Both the position numbers and the translations under genes were made by a program. From assembly GCA_964527565.1 (NCBI GenBank), contig CAZGOY010000052.1, forward strand, positions 1-20,861: DNA of 20,861 nucleotides. Reading direction: 5' to 3'. This document shows positions 10,499 to 16,312 of this stretch, piece by piece; position 1 is the first letter of the stretch, and the number at the start of each line of letters is the position of its first letter. The DNA comes from JAGXQV01 sp964527565. GTDB taxonomy: Bacteria; Pseudomonadota; Gammaproteobacteria; Burkholderiales; Sulfuricellaceae. Under the pieces are notes generated by a model, which did not search any database, was not told the origin of the DNA, and saw only the letters and a program-made list of their open reading frames with translations.

Positions 10499-11218
10499 AT
10501 GCACCTGCAACGAATCAAAATCCGTGACTTCAAGAATCTGAAGGATGTCGAGATTCATTTCAGAGAGATGTTTGAGCGCGGGCCGAATGACCCGCCCGCG
10601 CAAGCCGCCAAGCCCATCCGCAGCCATGCGCTGATCGGGCAGAACGGCACGGGCAAGTCCAACCTGATCGAGGCGCTGATTACGATTTTCCGCGACATCG
10701 ACCTGAATCGCGACGCAGCTTTCGATTACACCCTTGAATACAGCATCCGGGGTCATGTGGTGCGGATTCAGGCCGACGTAAAAAAGCAGAAACGTCCTTT
10801 CGTCTGGGTGGATGGCGATAAGGTGTCACAAGATTACCTGACGAAGAATGATCCGCCCGATCATGTTCCAAGGGATGAGCGGCGCGGGCCACGTTTGCTT
10901 CCTGCGCATGTTTTTGCCTACTACTCTGGGCGCAACGAGCGAATCGAGGAACTCTTTCAGGAGCATCAGCGTCGCTTTATTGATCGCCAGGAAATTACAA
11001 CGGATGAGGTACTTTCCGGCGAAACACTCGAAAACTTTCCCAGGCAAGACGAGCTGTTTGCACTTGAAGTGCAGTTGAGGAAGTTTGAAGGAATAAATGA
11101 AGAGGAGATGACAAAAGAGGAAAGGGCCGTGTTTCAAAATATTCATAGCGAGCTCTCACCACTTCAAGATGCGAAAGCTCAATGGTTGAAGGGCGCAGAA
11201 CGCCGACAACAGACCTGA
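10499..11218 (+). CDS. AAA/RecF-like ATPase, N-terminal part (PtuA-like, split by frameshift)
   Basis: N-terminal piece of an ABC/RecF-type ATPase. It opens with MHLQRIKIRDFKNLKDVEIHF, the usual first strand-turn-strand of SMC/RecF-like ATPases, and has Walker A GQNGTGKS at 47-54. A Q-loop-like region and FAYYSGRNERIEELFQEHQ follow, then a charged, more AT-rich segment (about 170-225). The reading frame ends at 11218 while the Walker B half continues in the frame one base back (11182-11973). The tail WLKGAE just before the stop lines up with the segment that normally leads into DLI-x-EVR of the second half. Loss of a single base between about 11180 and 11212 therefore explains the break. Alone, this part lacks Walker B and the signature motif and could not hydrolyse ATP. 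No good Shine-Dalgarno precedes the ATG; it probably relies on translation from the upstream gene. Confidence 0.8.
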   Translation: MHLQRIKIRDFKNLKDVEIHFREMFERGPNDPPAQAAKPIRSHALIGQNGTGKSNLIEALITIFRDIDLNRDAAFDYTLEYSIRGHVVRIQADVKKQKRPFVWVDGDKVSQDYLTKNDPPDHVPRDERRGPRLLPAHVFAYYSGRNERIEELFQEHQRRFIDRQEITTDEVLSGETLENFPRQDELFALEVQLRKFEGINEEEMTKEERAVFQNIHSELSPLQDAKAQWLKGAERRQQT

Positions 11219-11973
11219 TAGACGAGGTGCGCATCACCGTGAAAAAACGCGACGAACAGGGGAATAAGGTGAGTTTCACCCAACTTTCCGAGGGCGAGTT
11301 GCAGATGCTCACCGTGCTGGGCCTGATGCGCATCACGCGCGAAGACCATTGCCTGTTCTTGCTCGACGAGCCGGACACGCACCTGAACCCGATCTGGAAG
11401 TTGCGTTACTTCGACGACATCGAGGGTGTGCTCGGGAATGTACATGACAGCGCTGGGTTTGGTGGCAGTGGCTTTGGTGAAGGCCCATTTGATGCTAATT
11501 CTGGCCAGTCGCAAATCCTCATTACCACCCACGACCCGCTGATGGTGGGCAGCCTCAAGCGCGAGCAGGTGCATATCCTGCGCCGCGATGGCGAGCGCAC
11601 GGTAGTGGATGTGCCGGATGAGAATCCGCAGGGGATGGGGGTGACGGGGCTGCTCAAAAGTGAGCTGTTCGGCCTGTCGTCTACGTTGGATATTGAAACC
11701 GAACGCCGCCTGTTCCGCCGCAATGAGTTGTTTGTGAAACAGCCGCGCACCGGCGAAGAAGATGCCGAACTTAGCCGTTTGAGTGCCGAGTTGGCCGACT
11801 TGGGGTTTTCCACCGCCGATTTTCGCGACCCGGACTATGCGCTGTTCGTGCGCAAAATGGCGCAGCATCGCAAGTTTAGAAAGCCCGTGTTAACCGCAGA
11901 AGAGCAGGTCGAGCAAGACGCTATTGCAGCGCAAATCATCGACGAGATATTGCGCGAGGAGGATGGGCAGTGA
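11182..11973 (+). CDS. AAA/RecF-like ATPase, C-terminal part (PtuA-like, split by frameshift)
   Basis: C-terminal piece of the same ATPase. DLIDEVRITVKKRDEQGNK leads into the ABC-type signature LSEGELQMLTVLG (35-47), Walker B CLFLLDEPD (57-65) with the D-loop THLNP, and the switch histidine in ILITTHDPLMVGSL. The rest is helical (LLKSELFGLSSTLDIETERRLFRRN; FVRKMAQHRKFRKP) as in PtuA-type ATPases of Septu and retron-Ec78 systems. The two parts together cover about 490 residues. The first ATG (11182) lies within the overlap with the upstream part and has no Shine-Dalgarno, so independent expression is doubtful. The start of the true second half cannot be placed exactly. The GTG of the HNH gene overlaps this stop by four bases (GTGA), the usual coupling of the pair. 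Confidence 0.8.
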   Translation: MVEGRRTPTTDLIDEVRITVKKRDEQGNKVSFTQLSEGELQMLTVLGLMRITREDHCLFLLDEPDTHLNPIWKLRYFDDIEGVLGNVHDSAGFGGSGFGEGPFDANSGQSQILITTHDPLMVGSLKREQVHILRRDGERTVVDVPDENPQGMGVTGLLKSELFGLSSTLDIETERRLFRRNELFVKQPRTGEEDAELSRLSAELADLGFSTADFRDPDYALFVRKMAQHRKFRKPVLTAEEQVEQDAIAAQIIDEILREEDGQ

Positions 11974-12827
11974 TCTGGATCGATCTGGAAAACAAGCTGC
12001 CCACCGACACGGATATTTCTGGCTGGACACCGTGGACACAGGAGAAGTGGGATGCGTGGCAGGCCAAATCTCAGCAATTGGCGGGCGACTTGGCTGCGTT
12101 GGATACGGCTGGAAAGCGTGAGGAGCGCAACGCGTTGATCGATGCCAACAGTGCTCACTGGGGGGCGCTGAAAGAGTGGCTACAGGCATTGTCCGCCGGG
12201 AAATGCTGGTTTTCCGAAGTGCGTGAGCTCTACTCGCACTACGACGTGGAGCACTTTCGACCAAAGAAAGAAGCCAAGTCCCTTGATGATGCAGAGCGAG
12301 ATGGCTACTGGTGGCTGGCTTTCGATTACATGAACTTCCGTTTGTGCGGCAATGTCGGCAATCGAAAGAAAGGCGGCTGGTTTCCGCTGAAGGAGGGGTC
12401 GCTATGCTCGACTTACGCACAACCCTGTGAGGAGTCCGAAACGTGCTACTTACTCGACCCAATTGACGACGATGATGTGGCGCTGCTTGCCTTCGATGAA
12501 GAAGGCAAGGTCATTCCGATGCCGGGTATTACTGCGTGGGAACAAGCGCGCGTCCTTGAGACGGTCAAGCGGCTTAAGCTCAATGAACATGTGCCGCTGG
12601 CCGAGGCACGCCGCAAGGTCTGGCAAAAAGTGGATAAATTGATCGATGACTTCACCGCTGCAAAGGCTCGTTGCGGTACCGGCAATAATCCGGCAGCCAA
12701 GGGAGAGCTGCGCCGGGTACGCGCCGGTGTGCGCGAGATGACCGACCCTGCTGCGGAGTTGTCGGCCGTCGCCAAATGGTGCGTGCTATTCCGAAACGAT
12801 CCTGGTCTTTCAAGATTGGTCGCTTAG
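11970..12827 (+). CDS. HNH endonuclease, PtuB-like (retron-Ec78/Septu effector family)
   Basis: Predicted HNH nuclease of the TIGR02646/PtuB type, the toxic partner of a PtuA ATPase in Septu and retron-Ec78 anti-phage systems. The core motif is visible: KCWFSEVRELYSHYDVEHFRPK with Asp92, Glu94 and His95 as the first metal/general-base cluster. YWWLAFDYMNFRLCGNVGNRKKG follows with Asn122 and Asn131, then WFPL. Family members usually carry two CxxC zinc knuckles around the motif; here only one Cys of each remains (Cys79, Cys126). Either this is a zinc-free subfamily or the site is weakened. The start is GTG, placed seven bases after GAGGAGG (11956-11962) and overlapping the ATPase stop; 285 residues. 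Without the ATPase the nuclease may be unregulated or silent. Confidence 0.85.
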   Translation: MIWIDLENKLPTDTDISGWTPWTQEKWDAWQAKSQQLAGDLAALDTAGKREERNALIDANSAHWGALKEWLQALSAGKCWFSEVRELYSHYDVEHFRPKKEAKSLDDAERDGYWWLAFDYMNFRLCGNVGNRKKGGWFPLKEGSLCSTYAQPCEESETCYLLDPIDDDDVALLAFDEEGKVIPMPGITAWEQARVLETVKRLKLNEHVPLAEARRKVWQKVDKLIDDFTAAKARCGTGNNPAAKGELRRVRAGVREMTDPAAELSAVAKWCVLFRNDPGLSRLVA

Positions 12828-12893
12828 CCAATTTGTAATAGTGATTTTCGTGAGCCGACAGAACAGGCTGGCGGTTTAGGTTGTAAGGGGGTA

Positions 12894-13239
12894 TTCCGAT
12901 AGCCGGTCAGCAAGAAACCCGTACCCTGCGATCAGACCGATGCCAATATTGCAAGCGAACCATACCGATTGAGGTAATTGAATGGTGGACATGCAACTTT
13001 TCGGAAAAAATCCGGCTATTCAAGGGAGAATTTGAGCGGCTTTCAGCCGAATTGGCCGGTTCATATAAAAACGTCGAGGCCACCACGGCGGAAGCCGAGA
13101 TTGCCGAAGCCATTGCCGCCGTCAGGAAACATTGAATGCGCGTGGTTCTGAACAGCAATGTTTTCACCTGCTTTGCCTGGCTGGAGAATACCCAATTTGT
13201 TCACCCACCGAGTTTGTTTCCAGAATTTTTCATGCTTGA
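12894..13239 (+). pseudogene. Shrunken copy of the Phd/PIN toxin-antitoxin operon
   Basis: Degenerate direct repeat of 14149-14924. Its upstream 86 bases (12894-12979) differ from 14149-14234 at 8 positions. It then skips 119 bases (14235-14353, the antitoxin start and DNA-binding half), keeps the antitoxin tail, and has an extra G in the run at 13002-13003 that frameshifts the remnant. The toxin start (13136, MRVVL) is retained but Asp6 is Asn, and 313 bases of the toxin are missing. The far end of the toxin resumes out of frame and matches to the former stop (TGA 13237-13239). Both genes are dead. The upstream control region is kept, so it could still bind the antitoxin encoded at 14238. 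Confidence 0.92.
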
Positions 13240-13254
13240 TGCTGCGGCGCCTGT

Positions 13255-13740
13255 TTATCCTGCAACCTTTGCCGACAGGAACAACAGCAACGGATTATCC
13301 GGCGACACCGCAAAGCCGAAACGCTGGTAATACCCTGCCGCCTGCTCATCCAACGCATCGACGAACAAGCCGATCCCGCCCGCCTCGCTGTAGATACGCC
13401 GCGCCCGCGTCAGGGCATCCACCAGCAGCAGTTCGCCCAGCCCCTTGCCCTGATATTGCTTATCGACAGCCAGCCGCCCCAGCCGCACGCCGGGTATGCG
13501 GCGCGGCAGCTTCTTGCGCCAGGCTTCCGGCAGATGCCGGTTCTCCAGTTCGGCCAGCGTCAGCGCGTAATAGCCGCAGATGCGGGCTGGCGCTTCTTCG
13601 CGAATGGCGACGAAGGTTTTCGACAGGCCCTTGTCCTGATGCTGGCCGGCGACCTGCCGCAGCCAGTCGTTCAGTTCCTGGCGGCCGCAGTCGAACGCCC
13701 GCCGCTCATGGTTCCCAGTTAAAGGCTGTAGCTGCATCAT
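13255..13740 (-). CDS. GNAT-family toxin (TacT-like N-acetyltransferase)
   Basis: Gcn5-related acetyltransferase of the type II toxin class; relatives such as TacT and AtaT acetylate aminoacyl-tRNA and stop translation. Visible are the entry motif FDCGRQELNDWLRQVA, the core strand RLGRLAVD (86-93), the acetyl-CoA pyrophosphate loop QYQGKGLG (95-102) and the AAGYYQRFGF segment (about 134-143) with the likely catalytic Tyr138. At 161 residues it is complete. It is preceded by an RHH antitoxin gene that it overlaps by 35 bases, the standard order for this system. The first two codons are both ATG, so the start could be 13737. The stop lies about 15 bases beyond the end of the decayed toxin-antitoxin copy, so the two loci almost touch tail to tail. 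Confidence 0.93.
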   Translation of the reverse strand: MMQLQPLTGNHERRAFDCGRQELNDWLRQVAGQHQDKGLSKTFVAIREEAPARICGYYALTLAELENRHLPEAWRKKLPRRIPGVRLGRLAVDKQYQGKGLGELLLVDALTRARRIYSEAGGIGLFVDALDEQAAGYYQRFGFAVSPDNPLLLFLSAKVAG

Positions 13741-14017
13741 CTTGCCTGGCTTGCTGGTAACGCTTCAGGGCGGCCTTCAGCTTGGCATTCGGCTCGGGCG
13801 GGTTTTCCGTCAGGTCGAGCAACCAGTTCCAGTCGCGAGGGCTAAGGCGGATAACCTCTTCCCGCTCGATGACTTCCTGGGCCTCTTTCAGCGCGGCCTG
13901 CACCAGAAACTGATTGACCGTGGCGCCCGTCAGTTCGGCGGCACGGCACAGGGTTTCATACACCTCGTGGGGTACGCGGGCGCCGATACGGTCCTGTTTG
14001 GCAATGGTGGTTCCCAT
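13706..14017 (-). CDS. RHH antitoxin, DUF1778 (TacA-like)
   Basis: Ribbon-helix-helix antitoxin that should neutralise the GNAT toxin and repress the operon. DRIGARVPHEVYETLCRAAELTGATVNQFLVQAALKEA matches the DUF1778 RHH region (strand, two helices) in its first half; the C-terminal half (WNWLLDLTENPPEPNAKLKAALKRYQQA) is the toxin-wrapping tail, with the characteristic NPPEPN motif. I chose the third possible start, ATG at 14017, because AGGAGG (14028-14023) is then five bases away; GTG 14023 and ATG 14020 are too close to it. 103 residues. An inverted repeat at 14040-14057 upstream is a candidate operator. Confidence 0.92.
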   Translation of the reverse strand: MGTTIAKQDRIGARVPHEVYETLCRAAELTGATVNQFLVQAALKEAQEVIEREEVIRLSPRDWNWLLDLTENPPEPNAKLKAALKRYQQARQDDAATAFNWEP

Positions 14018-14039
14018 CATCACCTCCTGTGTTGATTTG

Positions 14040-14072
14040 AGTGCTCAGTGTAGCACTGTCGCCAAAATGGCG
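14040..14072 (-). promoter_or_regulatory. Candidate operator of the GNAT/RHH operon
   Basis: Two inverted repeats lie just upstream of the RHH ribosome-binding site: AGTGCT (14040-14045) with AGCACT (14052-14057), and CGCCA (14060-14064) with TGGCG (14068-14072). RHH antitoxins usually bind such repeats to autoregulate. No -10/-35 is called with confidence. Confidence 0.45.
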
Positions 14073-14096
14073 CCAACAAGATTCTGGGCATCACGA

Positions 14097-14140
14097 TCAG
14101 GGCCGTGCTCTGTAATTCATCAACGCCTCGATGATCGCCC
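14097..14140 (-). pseudogene. Fragment matching the C-terminal part of the ORF at 15074
   Basis: Read on the minus strand this encodes AIIEALMNYRARP then a stop. The ORF at 15074-15364 has QIVEALMHYRAERDAW in the same position. The differences include synonymous changes (GCG/GCA, AGA/CGC), which suggests divergence of real coding sequence. No other part of the gene is recognisable next to it. Confidence 0.55.
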
Positions 14141-14237
14141 CCTTTGTTTTCCGATAGCCGGTCGACAAGAAACCCGTACCATGCGATCAGCCCGATGCTA
14201 ATATACCAAGCGAACCATACCAATTGAGGTAATTAAC

Positions 14238-14507
14238 ATGATTAGAGAAGCTGCCGCAATGACTGTTCGCCAAAACCTTGGCGAACTGCTCAATGAAATC
14301 CAATACCGTCACGATCAAGTGGTGATTACCAAGGGCGGGAAACCCGTGGCAGCAATGGTGGACATGCAAATTTTCGAAAAAATCCGGCTGTTCAAGGGGG
14401 AATTCGAGCGGCTTTCAGCCGAATTGGCCAGCGCATATCAAGACGACGATGCAACCACAGCGGAAGCCGAGATTGCCGAAGCCATTGCCGCCGTCAGGAA
14501 AGACTGA
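14238..14507 (+). CDS. Phd/YefM-like antitoxin
   Basis: Type II antitoxin of the Phd/YefM fold, partner of the PIN toxin that follows. The N-terminal DNA-binding half reads AMTVRQNLGELLNEIQYRHD, then QVVITKGGKPVAAMVDMQIFEKI, the typical strand pattern ending in an aliphatic turn. The C-terminal helix (FKGEFERLSAELASAY and TAEAEIAEAIAAVRKD) is acidic and would wrap the toxin. 89 residues. GAGGT (14226-14230) lies seven bases before the ATG. Its stop abuts the toxin start (TGAATG), indicating coupled translation. It probably represses its own promoter, and possibly the matching control region of the decayed copy at 12894. Confidence 0.9.
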   Translation: MIREAAAMTVRQNLGELLNEIQYRHDQVVITKGGKPVAAMVDMQIFEKIRLFKGEFERLSAELASAYQDDDATTAEAEIAEAIAAVRKD

Positions 14508-14924
14508 ATGCGCGTGGTTCTGGACAGCAATGTTTTCATTTCCGGTCTGATATTGCCGCAAAGCATTCCGGGCAAAATCCTTATCGCCTGGCGTAGCGGG
14601 CAATTCGATCTGGTTCTTTCCGAACCGATGCTGGGTGAAATCAGTAGGGTTCTATCCTATCCGAAGATCAGCCGCCGCATCGGCTGGGATGACGAAAAAA
14701 TCGCCCGCTATATTGCCCTGCTGCGTTTCGAGGCTGCTATCGTCAGCATCGATGGCATAGCCGCAGACGTGCCGGGCGACCCCGACGACTCGCCTATTCT
14801 GGCCACACTCTTGGCGGGCAAGGCAGACTGCCTGGTATCCGGCGACGATCATCTGCTCTGCCTGGCTGGAGAATACCCAATTTGTTCACCCGCCGAGTTT
14901 GTTTCCAGAATTTTTCATGCTTGA
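14508..14924 (+). CDS. PIN-domain toxin (COG1569 type)
   Basis: PIN-fold ribonuclease toxin of the type annotated as putative toxin-antitoxin toxin component, PIN family. The acidic metal-binding residues can be placed: Asp6 (VVLDSNVFISGL), Glu44 (MLGEISRVL), Asp94 (DPDDSPILATL) and Asp113 or Asp114 (LVSGDDHLL). 138 residues, complete. Relatives cleave RNA, often tRNA or rRNA, but the target cannot be inferred. No gap from its antitoxin. The decayed upstream copy retains its first ten codons (with Asp6 to Asn) and its last 24 or so, out of frame. Confidence 0.92.
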   Translation: MRVVLDSNVFISGLILPQSIPGKILIAWRSGQFDLVLSEPMLGEISRVLSYPKISRRIGWDDEKIARYIALLRFEAAIVSIDGIAADVPGDPDDSPILATLLAGKADCLVSGDDHLLCLAGEYPICSPAEFVSRIFHA

Positions 14925-15073
14925 CGATGCTGCCTGCCCTTACACTCAGAATTTAATCTCCGGCTGCACCTGCATCACCTTGGAAATGCGTTGAAGCCCA
15001 GGTAGCGAGCCTATTCGCGATGGGATGCGTCCGCTTGATAGCCGAGTGGCCGCATGAAAATGTGACTACGCGC

Positions 15074-15364
15074 TTAAAACAGGCTATCCCAGGCATCCCG
15101 CTCCGCGCGGTAATGCATCAATGCCTCGACGATCTGCCGCTTGCGCCGGGCGCGGTGCTCGGCTGACTGGATTTGGCGCCAGGCCGTCGCCAACTCCGGC
15201 GAGTTTAGCCACCAGTGCCCGGCGTTGAAAACGAGGTCGTGCAGCGCGTAGATTGGGCACCCCGTGCCCAACAAATTCCATGCACGCCAATCAAACCAAG
15301 AGCGTCGGGCACAGCGTGCCGGACCTACGGTGCGGGCGGTCATGGCGCCGTCAACAAAAAGCAT
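15074..15364 (-). CDS. Unidentified ORF, possibly truncated at its 5' end
   Basis: 96 codons, no family recognised. The C-terminal half (HDLVFNAGHWWLNSPELATAW, then RRKRQIVEALMHYRAERDAWDSLF) looks like a genuine helical protein, and part of it recurs in the fragment at 14097-14140 with synonymous differences. The N-terminal half (TARTVGPARCARRSW) is encoded across two palindromic repeats and does not look protein-like. I suspect that the true 5' end has been replaced by repeat sequence, leaving a gene remnant. No Shine-Dalgarno is evident at the listed ATG. Confidence 0.35.
   Translation of the reverse strand: MLFVDGAMTARTVGPARCARRSWFDWRAWNLLGTGCPIYALHDLVFNAGHWWLNSPELATAWRQIQSAEHRARRKRQIVEALMHYRAERDAWDSLF
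15253..15324. repeat. Pair of REP-like palindromes
   Basis: First: TTGGGCAC (15253-15260), loop CCC, GTGCCCAA (15264-15271). Second: GTCGGGCAC (15304-15312), loop AGC, GTGCCGGAC (15316-15324), one mismatch. Both share a GGGCAC/GTGCC core with a three-base loop. The form resembles extragenic repeats dispersed in proteobacterial genomes; dispersal cannot be tested from this window alone. Confidence 0.55.
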
Positions 15365-15409
15365 TGGCGCTGCGTTGAGGATTGGCTTTCAATCACCAGG
15401 AACCTTGCC

Positions 15410-15739
15410 ATGAAGACTCTCGCGCCCGCTCTCTCCCTTATCGCTATTTTTGCTGTCGCTCCCACCTTTGCGGGGAGTGCCGTTGATGTCGCACCGCTAC
15501 GCGCCGTTCCTGCCGAAAACGGGCTGTTCCGCGTGCAGGCGGAATTGAATAACCGCTCGGCGGATACCCGGCAGGTGTTTTACCGTTTTCGCTGGGTGGA
15601 CAAGAATGGCTTCCCAGCGTGGGAGGACGAAGCCTGGAAACCGCTGACGGTGTACGGCATGCAGCGCTTGATGGTCAGCACCGTTTCGCCCTTGCCCGGC
15701 GTGCATTCCTATTCCATGGAAATTTTCGAGAAGCCGTAA
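15410..15739 (+). CDS. Secreted YcfL-like (DUF1425) protein
   Basis: Small exported protein. Residues 1-21 form a signal peptide (MKT, hydrophobic core LAPALSLIAIFAVAPTF) with a likely signal peptidase I site after APTFA. There is no lipobox cysteine, unlike E. coli YcfL, so it should be periplasmic. The mature part carries the YcfL/DUF1425 pattern: FRVQAELNNRS, QVFYRFRWVDKNGF, WKPLTVYGMQRLMVSTVSPLPG. 109 residues. I start at ATG 15410 rather than an in-frame upstream start at 15215, because the signal peptide begins here and AGGA lies eight bases before it; the longer form would translate through the palindromes. Function of the family is unknown. It stands alone and faces the end of the pilin gene. 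Confidence 0.82.
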   Translation: MKTLAPALSLIAIFAVAPTFAGSAVDVAPLRAVPAENGLFRVQAELNNRSADTRQVFYRFRWVDKNGFPAWEDEAWKPLTVYGMQRLMVSTVSPLPGVHSYSMEIFEKP

Positions 15740-15806
15740 ATGGGCGGCGGCGGGTTTTCAATCCCGCCGTGGCATTCATGAGGGTTCAGCCACCCCGGCG
15801 CGGATG

Positions 15807-16301
15807 CTATTGTGGCGTGGGCGCGCGGCAGCCCAGCGGCAGGTAGTCGTTGGGGATGCTGGTGTTGTTCGCACCCTTCGCCACCATCTTGTCGGGGGCG
15901 CCCGCATTGCCGCAGACCCAGGTGACCGGTACGACCGGCGCGTCTTCCACCACGGCGGGACGCAGGCTGAGGATTTTATCCTTGATGAGATTGTGCGCGC
16001 TGTTGCCGAAGGTGATGTGGATCGCCCCTTCCGTGACCGTCACGGCGCGGATGTAGTTGTTGACGATCTTGTCGGCGGGCGGCAATTCGGCGGCGGCATT
16101 GTCGGGCGGGAGGGTTTGCGCGAGGCGCCACGCGGCGGCAACGGGCGTCTTGGCGATGTCGGCCAGGGGCAGGGCGGCGACGATCTGTTCCTTGATGATG
16201 CGATCCTGAAACGAAGGCACCGCCATGATCGCCAGGATGCCGATGACCACCACCACCACCATCATTTCCGTCAGGGTAAAGCCAGGTTGCCGCAGGGTCA
16301 T
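15807..16301 (-). CDS. Type IV pilin-like prepilin
   Basis: Prepilin with a short leader cleaved by PilD after Gly in RQPG/FTLTEMM; Phe+1 and Glu+5 are present, followed by the hydrophobic helix VVVVVIGILAIMAVPSF that anchors and packs the subunit. The mature domain has ITFGN and LSLRP strands and a C-terminal cysteine pair (TWVCG and PLGCR) likely to form the D-region disulphide, pointing to a PilA/PilE-type major or minor pilin rather than GspG. I prefer ATG 16301 (leader MTLRQPG, 164 residues), because GAGG lies six bases upstream; ATG 16316, overlapping the moaE stop, would give a 12-residue leader. It is the last gene of the molybdenum cofactor operon, an unrelated function. Confidence 0.9.
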   Translation of the reverse strand: MTLRQPGFTLTEMMVVVVVIGILAIMAVPSFQDRIIKEQIVAALPLADIAKTPVAAAWRLAQTLPPDNAAAELPPADKIVNNYIRAVTVTEGAIHITFGNSAHNLIKDKILSLRPAVVEDAPVVPVTWVCGNAGAPDKMVAKGANNTSIPNDYLPLGCRAPTPQ

Positions 16302-16312
16302 TTTCAGCCTCG

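Larger units (their letters stand above)
14149..14924 (+). repeat. Intact member of a direct repeat carrying a toxin-antitoxin operon
   Basis: This 776-base unit is the full-length version of the 346-base unit at 12894-13239, in the same orientation. Homology begins at TTCCGATAGCCGG in both, includes about 86 bases upstream of the antitoxin start, and ends at the toxin stop. The upstream part holds a possible -10 (TAATAT, 14199-14204) without a good -35. Confidence 0.9.
14925..15409. other. Spacer between the toxin-antitoxin block and the YcfL-like gene
   Basis: 485 bases with no recognised gene apart from the weak minus-strand ORF listed at 15074. On the minus strand, 14951-15010 is open and ends LQRISKVMQVQPEIKF then stop, which looks like the tail of a lost gene, but it has no start and I cannot assign it. 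Two related palindromes lie at 15253-15324. Confidence 0.5.

Noticed and set aside
11150..11220. Programmed ribosomal frameshift in the ATPase gene
   Set aside because: No slippery heptamer of the X XXY YYZ type and no obvious downstream pseudoknot; a one-base loss or a sequencing error is simpler.
12894..14924. Direct repeats considered as a composite transposon or CRISPR-like array
   Set aside because: The repeats carry a toxin-antitoxin operon, only two copies exist, and no transposase, terminal inverted repeats or spacer structure is seen.
14951..15010. Minus-strand peptide ending LQRISKVMQVQPEIKF as a separate gene
   Set aside because: No start codon with a ribosome-binding site and no family recognised; kept only as a note in the spacer entry.
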